Assembly: GCF_016909575.1 (NCBI RefSeq)
Contig: NZ_JAFBGA010000016.1
Span: 1-64,000 of the forward strand
Direction of reading: 5' to 3'
DNA from: Streptomyces sp. HB132
Lineage (GTDB): Bacteria > Actinomycetota > Actinomycetes > Streptomycetales > Streptomycetaceae
Length of the DNA: 64,000 nucleotides
Position numbers and translations under genes: made by a program. Below, one piece after another: positions 17,861 to 28,142 of the stretch (positions within the stretch are counted from its first letter, which is position 1; the number at the start of each line of letters is the position of its first letter). Under the pieces are notes generated by a model that saw only the letters and a program-made list of their open reading frames with translations, did no database searches and was not told the DNA's origin.

Positions 17861-18275
17861 GTCGCCCCGCAGGGCGCTTACTGCTGGTCAAGGGGTCGTT
17901 GTAGTAGAACCGACGAGCTCTTGCGCGGGTGAGCGGGCTGGGGTGGAGCCGCTGGGCCGGCCAACTCGGCAGCGAGTGTCCGAGCAGGATACGACGCACC
18001 TGGAAGATCCGCGCGACTGTCCACCGGTTGTCCTCAGCCTGTCATCAGCGAATGGGTGGGAGCTGAAACGGACGTGATGATCTTGTGGTGAGAGCGGAGG
18101 AGTCATGGCCGGAAGCGGCCTCCCCAGGTCGCTGTTACCCTGGTAGCCCGTGGACCGGTGGTCGTCCCCACAGTGGACGAGGCCCCCGAACCGCAGCGAC
18201 GGCGCCTGCTGGATTCCTCCGCACGGCATGCCGGTACGCACCTCATGATCGCGACCACGGGAGCCCCCTTTGGCT
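17861..18275. other. 415-bp intergenic region between GH15 and pyrG
   Basis: Divergent promoter region for the GH15 gene (minus) and pyrG (plus). Several short open frames cross it but none has a convincing ribosome binding site or family similarity. I found no clear promoter hexamers, operator palindrome or riboswitch-like structure. Confidence 0.5.
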
Positions 18276-19946
<1,671 letters not shown>

Positions 19947-20023
19947 GGCGATACGGTTGACCGGGGTACGGATCCTTGACGGGATGCGTGCCCCGGTTTC
20001 TGTTTGTTCGTGGGAGGACGTAC

Positions 20024-20650
20024 ATGGGTTTCCAGGACACGCCCGAGGAGTGGCAGGTCACCGCGACGGTGACCCCCTTCACCGGTAACAAGACCAGCGT
20101 CCGCACCGACGACGTCGTGATGCCCGACGGCAGCGTCCACGGCCGCGACTACCAGGTGCACCCCGGTTCGGTGGCCGTGCTCGCGCTCGACTCGGACGGC
20201 CGTGTCCTCGTCCTGCGGCAGTACCGGCACCCGGTGCGCCACAAGCTGTGGGAGATCCCGGCGGGGCTGCTCGACATCCCCGGCGAGAACCCGCTGCACG
20301 CGGCCCAGCGGGAGCTCTACGAGGAGGCCCACGTCAAGGCCGAGGACTGGCGGGTGCTGACGGACGTCTACACCTCGCCCGGCGGCTGCGACGAAGCCGT
20401 GCGCGTCTTCCTCGCCCGGGACCTCTCCGAGGCCGAGGGCGAGCGCTTCGCCGTGGCCGAGGAGGAGGCCGACATGGAGCAGGCGCGGGTCCCCCTGGAG
20501 GAGCTCGTACGGGGCGTGCTCGCCGGCGATCTGCACAACAACTGCCTGGTCGTGGGCGTCCTGTCACTCACCGCGGTGCTCGCGGGCGACGGCGTGGACT
20601 CGCTGCGCCCGGCCGGGGCGCCGTGGCCGGCCCGCCCGTTCGAGGCCTGA
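20024..20650 (+). CDS. Nudix hydrolase (ADP-ribose pyrophosphatase type)
   Basis: The 208-residue protein has the Nudix box PAGLLDIPGENPLHAAQRELYEEAH near residues 84-107 (the GX5EX7REUXEEXGU pattern is loosened at the end: EEAHV rather than EExGU) and a C-terminal YTSPGGCDEAVRVFLARDL that marks ADP-sugar pyrophosphatases. It likely hydrolyses ADP-ribose or a related ADP-sugar in the cytoplasm. The start at 20024 has GGGAGG upstream. It follows pyrG by 77 bp on the same strand. Confidence 0.88.
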   Translation: MGFQDTPEEWQVTATVTPFTGNKTSVRTDDVVMPDGSVHGRDYQVHPGSVAVLALDSDGRVLVLRQYRHPVRHKLWEIPAGLLDIPGENPLHAAQRELYEEAHVKAEDWRVLTDVYTSPGGCDEAVRVFLARDLSEAEGERFAVAEEEADMEQARVPLEELVRGVLAGDLHNNCLVVGVLSLTAVLAGDGVDSLRPAGAPWPARPFEA

Positions 20651-20683
20651 TCCCTCCGGCCGGTCCGGCCCCGACGTCCCGGC

Positions 20684-20714
20684 ACCGGTACCGACGGGAC
20701 GGGCCGGTACCGGT
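20684..20714 (+). terminator. Hairpin after the Nudix gene
   Basis: Ten-base arms accggtaccg (20684-20693) and cggtaccggt (20705-20714) are perfectly complementary around an 11-nt loop, 34 bp after the Nudix stop. No U-tract is present. Confidence 0.55.
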
Positions 20715-20866
20715 ATGTAAGGACGCCGATCGTACGAAAAGCTGATCCGATCGGGGGATGTCTCCGCCGCGCTCGGCCGTGATCGTCCACACCACTGAAC
20801 TACGCTCGAAAGGCCCCGACCGGACTTCCGGCGGGCAACCGCGTGCAGCGAAGTGGAGCGTGGCCC

Positions 20867-22942
20867 GTGACCGATCAGGCGGTGGACACCAAAGGCCCGG
20901 CCGGAGTGGCGGGGACGGCGGGAGCCGAGGGACCGCCGGATGTGACTCCACCTCAGTTCTTCGGCCGCGAACGCGAGTTGAGGGCCCTCAAGGAGGACAT
21001 CGAGCGAGCGGGCCTGGACACCCTGGCCGGCCGCAAAGCAGCCCGCGCCCGGGTCCTCCTGATCGCCGGACGGCCCGGATCCGGACGCACCGCGCTCGCC
21101 GCCGAACTCGCCCGGCGGCTCCGGGAACCCGGCGACTACCCCGACGGCGTCTTCCGGGTCTCGCTCACGGAACCCGGAGGCGCCCGCGTCCCGGGCGAGC
21201 GCACCGCGCGCGCCCTCCTGGACCTGCTGTCCGTCACCGCCCCGCCCGGCGCCGACGAGGACCAGCTGTCCGAGATGGTCCGCGAGGCGTTCGCCGTACG
21301 CCGCGCCCTGATCCTGCTCGACGACGCGGTGGACGCCGAACAGGTCGACCCGCTGCTGCCCGACAACCCGGACTGCCTCGTCGTCGCCACCGCCACCGGA
21401 CCTCTCACCGGAATCCCCGGCGTCCGCCCGTGCACCATCGGCGGGCTCGACGCGGGCTCCGCCGTGGAGCTGCTCGCCCGCACCATCGGCCAGGTCCGGA
21501 TCACGGTCGATCCACGGACCGCCGAGTCCCTCACGGAGGAGTGCGGGGGGCAGCCCGCCGCACTGACCCTGGTCGCGGGCTGGCTCGCCGCCCGGCCCGG
21601 CACTTCGGTCGCCGACGTCACCAAGCAGCTGCGTGACCAGTCCGACGACCCCGAACTACCGTCCGGCGACAGGTCGTTGGCCCGCGCCTTCCGGCTGGTC
21701 CACGAGTCGCTCCCACCGGCCGCCGCCGGGATACTGCGGCTGCTCGCGCTCGCCCCCGCCGGTCTGGCCGACGCCCACACCGCCTCCGCGCTGGCCGGAT
21801 GCTCGGTCTCGGCCGCCCGGACGACCCTGGACGACTTCGTCCGCTTCGGGCTGCTCAGGACGAACGGCGCCGAGCTGCCGCAGTACGAGGTGCCCGGCTG
21901 CCTCGCACCGCTGGTGCGCGCCCTGCTGGAGGAGCGGGAGCGGCCCGCCGAGATCCAGCTGGCCCGGGCCAGGATGCTGGAGCGGACCGTGCGCCGGCTC
22001 CAGGCCTGCCGCGCGGTCACCGACCCCGAGGACTCACCGGCCCGCCGCAGGCTCGCCGGGCTGCCCAGCTCGCTGCGTTTCCCCGATCCCGAGTCCGCCG
22101 CCGAGTGGCTCCGCGCCCACGAGCCGGCGCTGCTGGCCTCCGCCGCTGTCGCGGTGCGCGACGGTGACCTGGACACCCTCGCCCGTCGGCTGGTGGCCGC
22201 GCTCGTCCGTGCCCTCGCCGTGCACCGGGGTACGGAGGAGGCCGCTCCCGTGCTCTACGGGCTGCACGGGCTGGTCCTCGATGTCGCGGAGCGCCGCGAT
22301 CTGCCCCGGGAGAAGGCCGCCGCCCTGCTCAACCTCGCAGATCTGGACGCCAGGACCGGCCGCACGCGGGAGGCACTGGCCCGCTACCGGGCAGCGCTGG
22401 ACGCCGGACGCGCGGCGAACGACCTCTACGCGACCGGCAGGGCGATGGAGTCCGCGGGCGGCGCGTACGCCGAACTGGGGGACTTCAGCCGGGCCTCGGA
22501 CTGGTACGGCCGCGCGCTCGCGCAGCGGCTCGGCCAGAGGGAGCGGGCCGACGAGGCGCGGCTGTACGGCCGGCTGGGCGCCGTCCACACCTATGCCGGA
22601 CGATACGGCGAGGCCCTGCGCAACTGGCGGGCGGCGGCGGCGGGCCACCGCAGGCTCGGGGACGTCCCGGCCCAGGCGCGTGCGCTCAGTGAGGCGGCGC
22701 GGGTGCAGGAGTACGCGGGCCGGCCGCAGGAGTCGCTGTACACCTGCCGCGAGGCGGTGGACCTGGCGCGCAGGGCGGGTGACCTGCGTCTCCAGGCCGC
22801 ACTGGAGCTCAGGCTCGCCGACACCCTGGACCGGCTGGGGGACCCCGCCGCCGCCCGGCTCCACAGGGCGGCGGCCGACAGGCTGCTGGGCGAAGAGGCG
22901 CAGGCCAGCGAACAGGAAGAGTCAGACCTGCGAAATCCGTAG
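20867..22942 (+). CDS. NB-ARC/STAND-type ATPase with TPR repeats
   Basis: The 691-residue protein has a disordered start, PPQFFGRERELRALKEDIE (residues 33-50), then a nucleotide-binding domain with LLIAGRPGSGRTALAAELARRL near 67 and ALILLDDAVDAEQVDPLLPDN near 146. In the P-loop the usual Lys is Arg (GSGRT). A winged-helix-like segment and TPR repeats fill residues about 470-680 (ALARYRAALDAGRAANDLYATGRAMESAGGAYAELGDFSRASDWYGRALA). STAND proteins act as signal-activated oligomeric switches. The trigger and output are unknown. GTG 20867 has GGAG upstream. It resembles the NB-ARC/TPR half of SARP-like regulators but has no DNA-binding domain. Confidence 0.82.
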   Translation: MTDQAVDTKGPAGVAGTAGAEGPPDVTPPQFFGRERELRALKEDIERAGLDTLAGRKAARARVLLIAGRPGSGRTALAAELARRLREPGDYPDGVFRVSLTEPGGARVPGERTARALLDLLSVTAPPGADEDQLSEMVREAFAVRRALILLDDAVDAEQVDPLLPDNPDCLVVATATGPLTGIPGVRPCTIGGLDAGSAVELLARTIGQVRITVDPRTAESLTEECGGQPAALTLVAGWLAARPGTSVADVTKQLRDQSDDPELPSGDRSLARAFRLVHESLPPAAAGILRLLALAPAGLADAHTASALAGCSVSAARTTLDDFVRFGLLRTNGAELPQYEVPGCLAPLVRALLEERERPAEIQLARARMLERTVRRLQACRAVTDPEDSPARRRLAGLPSSLRFPDPESAAEWLRAHEPALLASAAVAVRDGDLDTLARRLVAALVRALAVHRGTEEAAPVLYGLHGLVLDVAERRDLPREKAAALLNLADLDARTGRTREALARYRAALDAGRAANDLYATGRAMESAGGAYAELGDFSRASDWYGRALAQRLGQRERADEARLYGRLGAVHTYAGRYGEALRNWRAAAAGHRRLGDVPAQARALSEAARVQEYAGRPQESLYTCREAVDLARRAGDLRLQAALELRLADTLDRLGDPAAARLHRAAADRLLGEEAQASEQEESDLRNP

Positions 22943-22992
22943 TGCTTCGACGAAAACTTAATGCTTTGTAAGGCTGGACAGTGAGAAGTCCT

Positions 22993-23002
22993 TCATTAAT
23001 GA
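22993..23002. promoter_or_regulatory. AT-rich palindrome upstream of ald
   Basis: TCATTAATGA is a perfect 10-bp palindrome inside an AT-rich patch (22955-23005) that stands out in this GC-rich sequence, 104 bp before the ald start. Alanine dehydrogenase genes are often controlled by Lrp/AsnC-type regulators, so this may be part of such a site; that is inference. Confidence 0.25.
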
Positions 23003-23105
23003 TGGCTCTGCCGCACATCCCCGCGGTGTCTCCCTTTATGCTTGGTACATGCGGGTATCACCCGTTATGCCCGAGCGACTCTCCAAGTCAAGGACCGTGA
23101 TCGAC

Positions 23106-24221
23106 GTGAAGGTCGGCATCCCCCGCGAAGTCAAGAACAACGAGTTCCGGGTGGCGATCACCCCTGCCGGAGTGCATGAGCTGGTCCGTCACGGCCACCA
23201 GGTCCTCGTCGAGCAGCACGCCGGCGAGGGCTCCTCCATCCCGGACGCGGAGTACGTCGCCGCCGGCGCGCTGATCCTGCCGACCGCGGACGAGGTCTGG
23301 GCCGCCGCCGACCTGCTGCTCAAGGTCAAGGAGCCGGTCGCCGAGGAGTACCACCGCCTCCGCAAGGGCCAGACGCTCTTCACCTACCTGCACCTCGCCG
23401 CCTCCCGTGAGTGCACGGACGCCCTGCTCGAGTCCGGCACGACCGCCATCGCGTACGAGACCGTCGAGACCGCGACCCGCGCCCTGCCGCTGCTCGCCCC
23501 GATGTCCGAGGTCGCGGGCCGCCTCGCCCCGCAGGTCGGCGCCTACCACCTGATGCGCTCGGTCGGCGGGCGCGGTGTGCTCCCCGGCGGTGTCCCCGGC
23601 ACGGGGTCGGCCAGGGCCGTCGTCATCGGCGGCGGGGTCTCCGGCTGGAACGCCACGCAGATCGCCGTCGGGCTCGGCTTCCACGTCACGCTGCTCGACA
23701 AGGACATCAACAAGCTGCGTGAGGCCGACAAGGTCTTCGGCACGAAGGTGCGGACGGTCGTCTCCAACGCCCTCGAGCTCGAGAAGGCCGTCGTCGAGGC
23801 CGACCTCGTCGTGGGCGCCGTGCTGATCCCGGGCGCGAAGGCGCCGAAGCTGGTCACCAACGAGCTCGTCGCCCGGATGAAGCCCGGGAGTGTTCTTGTC
23901 GACATTGCGATCGACCAGGGAGGCTGCTTCGAGGACTCGTATCCGACGACGCACGCCGAGCCGACCTTCACGGTGCACAACTCGGTCTTCTACTGCGTCG
24001 CGAACATGCCGGGCGCCGTGCCGAACACCTCCACCTACGCGCTCACCAACGCCACGCTGCCCTACATCCTGGAGCTCGCGAACCGTGGCTGGGCCGATGC
24101 CCTGCGCCGCGACGCCGCGCTCGCCAAGGGGCTCAACACCCATGACGGCCAGGTGGTTTACCGCGGGGTGGCCGAGGCGCACGGTCTCGACCACGTCGAA
24201 CTGACCACGCTTCTCGGCTGA
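23106..24221 (+). CDS. ald: Alanine dehydrogenase
   Basis: The 371-residue enzyme interconverts L-alanine and pyruvate plus ammonia with NAD, useful in nitrogen assimilation and under low oxygen. It begins MKVGIPREVKNNEFRVAITPAGVHELVRHGH, has substrate-binding KVKEP near residue 73 and the catalytic His in FTYLHLAAS near 96. The NAD-binding GGGVSGWNATQIAVGLG is near 175. GTG 23106 gives exactly the usual 371 residues and lies 12 nt after AAGGA; GTG 23097 is too close to it. An AT-rich palindrome lies about 100 bp upstream. Confidence 0.94.
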   Translation: MKVGIPREVKNNEFRVAITPAGVHELVRHGHQVLVEQHAGEGSSIPDAEYVAAGALILPTADEVWAAADLLLKVKEPVAEEYHRLRKGQTLFTYLHLAASRECTDALLESGTTAIAYETVETATRALPLLAPMSEVAGRLAPQVGAYHLMRSVGGRGVLPGGVPGTGSARAVVIGGGVSGWNATQIAVGLGFHVTLLDKDINKLREADKVFGTKVRTVVSNALELEKAVVEADLVVGAVLIPGAKAPKLVTNELVARMKPGSVLVDIAIDQGGCFEDSYPTTHAEPTFTVHNSVFYCVANMPGAVPNTSTYALTNATLPYILELANRGWADALRRDAALAKGLNTHDGQVVYRGVAEAHGLDHVELTTLLG

Positions 24222-24245
24222 GTGGTCAACCCTCTCCGTCAACCC

Positions 24246-24292
24246 CATGCGTGCGGCCGGACCTTGCCCAGCAAGGTCCGGCCGCACGCATG
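24246..24292 (+). terminator. Long hairpin after ald
   Basis: A perfect 21-bp stem (24246-24266 paired with 24272-24292) closed by the loop CCCAG, 24 bp after the ald stop. It is an unusually stable terminator without a U-tract. Confidence 0.85.
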
Positions 24293-24432
24293 AGAGGCTT
24301 CGGTTCGACTCGCCGGAGACGTGACCCTCGACCCGTTTTGCACCCCCGCGAAAGGTGCGCCCCGGGCGCTCCGTGCTCTTGACAGAGGGGCGTTCGATTG
24401 CCGACACAACGGGCCGGGTCCGGCGGATTGTG

Positions 24433-24462
24433 TTGCTGCGAACCGGTGACACGCCATAGAGT
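24433..24462 (+). promoter_or_regulatory. Candidate vegetative promoter for the parA-like/scpAB/rluB run
   Basis: TTGCTG (24433-24438), an 18-bp spacer and TAGAGT (24457-24462) resemble a sigma-70-type promoter, placed 75 bp before the GTG start of the ParA-like gene. The match is modest. Confidence 0.3.
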
Positions 24463-24537
24463 CGCCAATCGTCGGCATGGTGCCACGCTGACCTATCGAT
24501 AAGTTTCCTGGTCACATCCAAGGAGGTAAGACGACTT

Positions 24538-25698
24538 GTGAATGAGTCGACATTTACTCCCGGGGGTGGTCAACCGGGGATGCCTGCACGGGGTCTGAGC
24601 CCGATCGGGCTCGAAGCTGTCGGCTCCGTCGCGGTCCGCACCTTCGCCACCCAACAGCACATGACGACAGCCCCCCAGATGATGGACGGCCTACACGTGA
24701 ACGCCATGGCCGGCAACGAAAGTGGCCGAGATACCGCCCACTTCGCCGACTTCGCCGAGGTGCCCGAAGGGCACTTCTACGACCCCGATGCCGAATACGA
24801 GCCCGATCCGGAGTACGCGGCCACGCTCGCGCCCGACGCCGCCCGCCAGCGCCGCGAGCGGATCGGCCCGACCGGCCGGCCGCTGCCGTACTTCCCGATC
24901 CCCGGTCCGCTGACCGAACACGGCCCCGCGAAGATCATCGCGATGTGCAACCAGAAGGGCGGCGTCGGCAAGACCACGTCGACCATCAACCTGGGCGCCG
25001 CACTCGCGGAGTACGGCCGGCGCGTCCTGCTCGTCGACTTCGACCCGCAGGGAGCCCTGTCCGTCGGCCTCGGGGTCAACCCGATGGAGCTCGACCTCAC
25101 CGTCTACAACCTGCTCATGGAGCGGGGCATGGCGGCCGACGAGGTCCTGCTGAAGACGGCCGTGCCCAACATGGACCTGCTCCCCAGCAACATCGACCTC
25201 TCGGCCGCCGAGGTGCAGCTGGTGAGCGAGGTGGCCCGGGAGTCGACGCTGCAGCGCGCACTCAAGCCGCTGATGGCCGACTACGACTACATCGTGATCG
25301 ACTGTCAGCCCTCGCTCGGGCTGCTCACCGTGAACGCCCTGACGGCGGCTCACAAGGTGATAGTCCCGCTCGAGTGCGAGTTCTTCGCGCTGCGGGGCGT
25401 GGCGCTGCTCACCGAGACCATCGAGAAGGTCCAGGAGAGGCTCAACCCCGAGCTGGAACTGGACGGGATCCTCGCCACCATGTACGACTCCCGCACGGTG
25501 CACAGCCGTGAGGTGCTCGCACGTGTCGTCGAGGCGTTCGACGACCACGTCTACCACACGGTCATCGGCCGTACCGTGCGTTTCCCGGAGACCACGGTCG
25601 CCGGCGAGCCCATCACCACGTACGCGTCGAACTCGGTCGGTGCCGCCGCCTATCGCCAGCTCGCCAGGGAGGTGCTCGCCCGGTGTCACGCCGAGTGA
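24538..25698 (+). CDS. ParA-family ATPase with N-terminal extension
   Basis: The 386-residue protein has a disordered 130-residue acidic/Pro-rich N-terminus, then a complete ParA ATPase: deviant Walker A CNQKGGVGKTTSTINLGAALAE near residue 137, VLLVDFDPQGALSVGLG near 163, and YIVIDCQPSLGLLTVNAL near 250. Such Walker ATPases position DNA or protein complexes. It is not next to parB but directly upstream of scpA-scpB, so it is probably linked to chromosome condensation or organisation rather than being the oriC ParA. GTG 24538 is set by an excellent ribosome binding site, AAGGAGGT, 10 nt upstream. Confidence 0.9.
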   Translation: MNESTFTPGGGQPGMPARGLSPIGLEAVGSVAVRTFATQQHMTTAPQMMDGLHVNAMAGNESGRDTAHFADFAEVPEGHFYDPDAEYEPDPEYAATLAPDAARQRRERIGPTGRPLPYFPIPGPLTEHGPAKIIAMCNQKGGVGKTTSTINLGAALAEYGRRVLLVDFDPQGALSVGLGVNPMELDLTVYNLLMERGMAADEVLLKTAVPNMDLLPSNIDLSAAEVQLVSEVARESTLQRALKPLMADYDYIVIDCQPSLGLLTVNALTAAHKVIVPLECEFFALRGVALLTETIEKVQERLNPELELDGILATMYDSRTVHSREVLARVVEAFDDHVYHTVIGRTVRFPETTVAGEPITTYASNSVGAAAYRQLAREVLARCHAE

Positions 25699-26282
25699 GT
25701 CTGCCGGGGGCCGACGAGCTGTTCCGCACCACTGGGGGCATGGGCCTGCAGGCCTCGTCCTCCGCCGAGAGGCGACGCAAGGCGAACGGCGAGGCGCGGG
25801 TCCCCGCACCGGCCGCAGGAAATGATTCGGCGGAGGACGCGGGCGGCCAGGGCGGCGCACCGTCCGGCGGTGACACACCCGCCGCGGCGTCAGGCGAGGA
25901 GCACTCCGCGGCGGACGCCGACGGCGGTGGCTCGCGCAGCCGCACCGACGGGGACGACCGCGGTACCGCCGCACCGCCCCGGGCCCGCACCGCACCGCCG
26001 CAGGAGGCGGCTCCCACCGCCCAGCCTCAGCGCGGTCGCGGGGGAGGGCGGGGAGCGAACCGCCGGCCCAGCGGCCGGGAACGCCACGACGAGAAGATCA
26101 CCGTCTACGTCTCGGCCGAGGAACTGATGGACCTCGAGCACGCGCGCCTCGTGCTGCGCGGTGAGCACGGACTGGCCGTCGACCGCGGGCGCATCGTCCG
26201 GGAAGCGGTCGCCGTGGTGCTGGCCGACCTGGAGTCGCGCGGCGACGCGAGCATCCTCGTACGCAGGCTGCGGGGCCGCTGA
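25695..26282 (+). CDS. Conserved hypothetical protein between parA-like and scpA
   Basis: The 195-residue protein has a long disordered Ala/Gly/Ser-rich part (residues 10-130) and a conserved C-terminus with KITVYVSAEELMDLEHARLVLRGEHGLAVDRGRIVREAVAVVLADLE. The short strand followed by two helices resembles a ribbon-helix-helix DNA-binding fold, which would fit a ParA partner. This is a fold guess. The start is uncertain: GTG 25695 gives a 4-nt GTGA overlap with the parA-like stop; GTG 25683 gives a 16-nt overlap. Neither has a clear ribosome binding site, which suggests coupling. Confidence 0.75.
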   Translation: MSLPGADELFRTTGGMGLQASSSAERRRKANGEARVPAPAAGNDSAEDAGGQGGAPSGGDTPAAASGEEHSAADADGGGSRSRTDGDDRGTAAPPRARTAPPQEAAPTAQPQRGRGGGRGANRRPSGRERHDEKITVYVSAEELMDLEHARLVLRGEHGLAVDRGRIVREAVAVVLADLESRGDASILVRRLRGR

Positions 26283-26382
26283 GCGGTGCGTCGCCGGTAG
26301 CCTGCCGGGGGAGGGCCGCCGGACGGAGGCCCCGCCCCGGGGCCCACGGCCCGCCTCCCGCCGCACCCCTGGACCCCAGCAC

Positions 26383-27495
26383 ATGCCGACTGCCGACGAC
26401 ACGCCCCGCCCGACCCGCCGTGCCCTCGGCCGAGGGCCGGGGGCACGGCACGGGGCGTCTCCCGCGACGTCCGCGGACGCCACTGCGGCTCCGTACGCGC
26501 CCCGGGAGGCCACGGAGGCCCCGCAGGGCCCCGCCGGGCCCGCCGGAGACCTCACGGAGGCGGGAGCGGACACGGTCCCGCCCGCGCGGGCGGAGGCCCC
26601 CCGCGAGGCCGCCCCCCGAGCCGTGCCGGTGGCGGCCGGCGGCGGACCCGACACCGTTCCCGGACCGTCCGACACGGCGGCCGCCGACGAGCGGCGGTTC
26701 ACCGTGCGCCTGGTGAACTTCGAGGGCCCCTTCGACCTGCTGCTCCAGCTGATCTCCCGGCACAAGCTCGATGTGACCGAGGTCGCGCTGTCGAAGGTCA
26801 CCGACGAGTTCATGGCGTACATCCGCGCGATGGGACCGGACTGGGACCTCGACCAGACCACCGAGTTCCTCGTCGTCGCCGCCACCCTTCTCGACCTGAA
26901 GGCCGCCCGGCTGCTGCCCACCGCCGAGGTGGAGGACGAGGCGGACCTGGCCCTCCTGGAGGCGCGGGACCTGCTCTTCGCGCGACTCCTGCAGTACCGC
27001 GCGTACAAGCGGATCGCGGAGATCTTCAGTGACCGGCTCGAGTCCGAGTCGCGGCGCCATCCCCGCACCGTGGGGCTGGAGCCGCAGCACGCCGAGCTGC
27101 TGCCCGAGGTCGTTATCAGCATCGGCCCCGAGGGATTCGCCCGGCTCGCCGTGAAGGCGATGCAGCCGAAGCCCGAGCCGCAGGTGTACGTCGACCACAT
27201 CCACGCGCCGCTGGTCAGCGTGCGCGAGCAGGCGGAGATCGTGGTGGCCCGCCTGCGGGCGGAGGGCGAGATCAGCTTCCGGGCGCTCACGCAGGACGCG
27301 CGGGACACCCTCACGGTCGTGGCCCGCTTCCTGGCGCTCCTGGAGCTCTACCGGGAGAAGGCGGTCGCGCTCGACCAGGAGGAGGCGCTCGGTGACCTCC
27401 TGGTGCGCTGGGCCGGGGGCGAGGGGGCCGAACCGGTGGTCACCGACGAGTTCGACCAAGAGGTGCGCGAGCCACAGGAGGACGTACAGGCATGA
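26383..27495 (+). CDS. scpA: Segregation and condensation protein ScpA
   Basis: The 370-residue kleisin bridges SMC heads and binds ScpB. The ScpA domain begins RRFTVRLVNFEGPFDLLLQLISRHKLDVTEVALSKVTDEFMAYI near residue 105 and continues with EFLVVAATLLDLKAARLLP. A C-terminal winged-helix segment (FRALTQDARDTLTVVARFLALLELYREKAVAL) is present. The first 104 residues are a Pro/Ala/Glu-rich disordered extension, larger than in many bacteria. ATG 26383 has no strong ribosome binding site, so the extension may be partly untranslated. The stop overlaps scpB by ATGA. Confidence 0.93.
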   Translation: MPTADDTPRPTRRALGRGPGARHGASPATSADATAAPYAPREATEAPQGPAGPAGDLTEAGADTVPPARAEAPREAAPRAVPVAAGGGPDTVPGPSDTAAADERRFTVRLVNFEGPFDLLLQLISRHKLDVTEVALSKVTDEFMAYIRAMGPDWDLDQTTEFLVVAATLLDLKAARLLPTAEVEDEADLALLEARDLLFARLLQYRAYKRIAEIFSDRLESESRRHPRTVGLEPQHAELLPEVVISIGPEGFARLAVKAMQPKPEPQVYVDHIHAPLVSVREQAEIVVARLRAEGEISFRALTQDARDTLTVVARFLALLELYREKAVALDQEEALGDLLVRWAGGEGAEPVVTDEFDQEVREPQEDVQA

Positions 27496-28142
27496 GCACG
27501 GACGACGAAGGACGCGGCGCCCGGGTTGCCGGGCTCGACCTCAAGCCCGCGCTGGAGGCGGTCCTCATGGTCGTCGACGAGCCCGCCACCGAGGAACACC
27601 TCGCCAAGGTCCTCCAGCGGCCCCGCAGGGCCGTGGCGGACGCCCTGCGGGAACTGGCCGACGAGTACACCCTCCAGCGCCGTGGATTCGACCTGAGGCC
27701 GGTCGCCGGGGGCTGGCGCTTCTACACCCGTCCGGAGTACGCGGACGCGGTCGAGGGCTTCGTCCTGGACGGCCAGCCCGCCCGGCTCACGCAGGCGGCG
27801 CTGGAGACCCTCGCGGTGGTCGCGTACCGCCAGCCGGTCAGCCGGTCGAGGGTCTCGGCGGTACGCGGAGTGAACTGCGACGGCGTCATGCGGACCCTGC
27901 TCCAGAGGGGTCTGGTAGGGGAGGCGGGCGCGGAACCCGAAACAGGTGCGATCCTGTACAGGACGACGAACTACTTTCTGGAGCGCATGGGCCTGCGAGG
28001 CCTGGACGAGCTCCCGGAGCTCGCGCCCTTCCTCCCGGAGGCGGACGCGATCGAGGCTGAGACGCTAGAGGGTGTGCCGTCGTTCGATCCGGACGCACCG
28101 GACACCCCGGATACTCACGCAGACGACAAGACGGATTTTTGA
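27492..28142 (+). CDS. scpB: Segregation and condensation protein ScpB
   Basis: The 216-residue winged-helix protein has GLDLKPALEAVLMVVDEPATEEHLAKVL at the start, then LADEYTLQRRGFDLRPVAGGWRFYTRPEYADAVEGFV and LTQAALETLAVVAYRQPVSRSRVSAVRGVNCDGVMRTLLQRGLV, all typical of ScpB. It forms a homodimer that binds ScpA in the SMC condensin complex. The ATG overlaps the scpA stop by 4 nt. Its TGA overlaps the ATG of rluB by one base. The acidic C-terminal tail is variable. Confidence 0.93.
   Translation: MSTDDEGRGARVAGLDLKPALEAVLMVVDEPATEEHLAKVLQRPRRAVADALRELADEYTLQRRGFDLRPVAGGWRFYTRPEYADAVEGFVLDGQPARLTQAALETLAVVAYRQPVSRSRVSAVRGVNCDGVMRTLLQRGLVGEAGAEPETGAILYRTTNYFLERMGLRGLDELPELAPFLPEADAIEAETLEGVPSFDPDAPDTPDTHADDKTDF

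Larger units (their letters stand above)
24222..24537. other. 316-bp ald / parA-like intergenic region
   Basis: Contains the ald terminator at its left end, a TTGACA at 24379, a candidate promoter at 24433-24462 and the strong ribosome binding site AAGGAGGT at 24520-24527. No gene is supported in between. Confidence 0.7.

Noticed and set aside
14039..17932. 1297-codon open frame on the plus strand
   Set aside because: Antisense to the PucR, oxidoreductase and GH15 genes, which all have clear domains on the minus strand.
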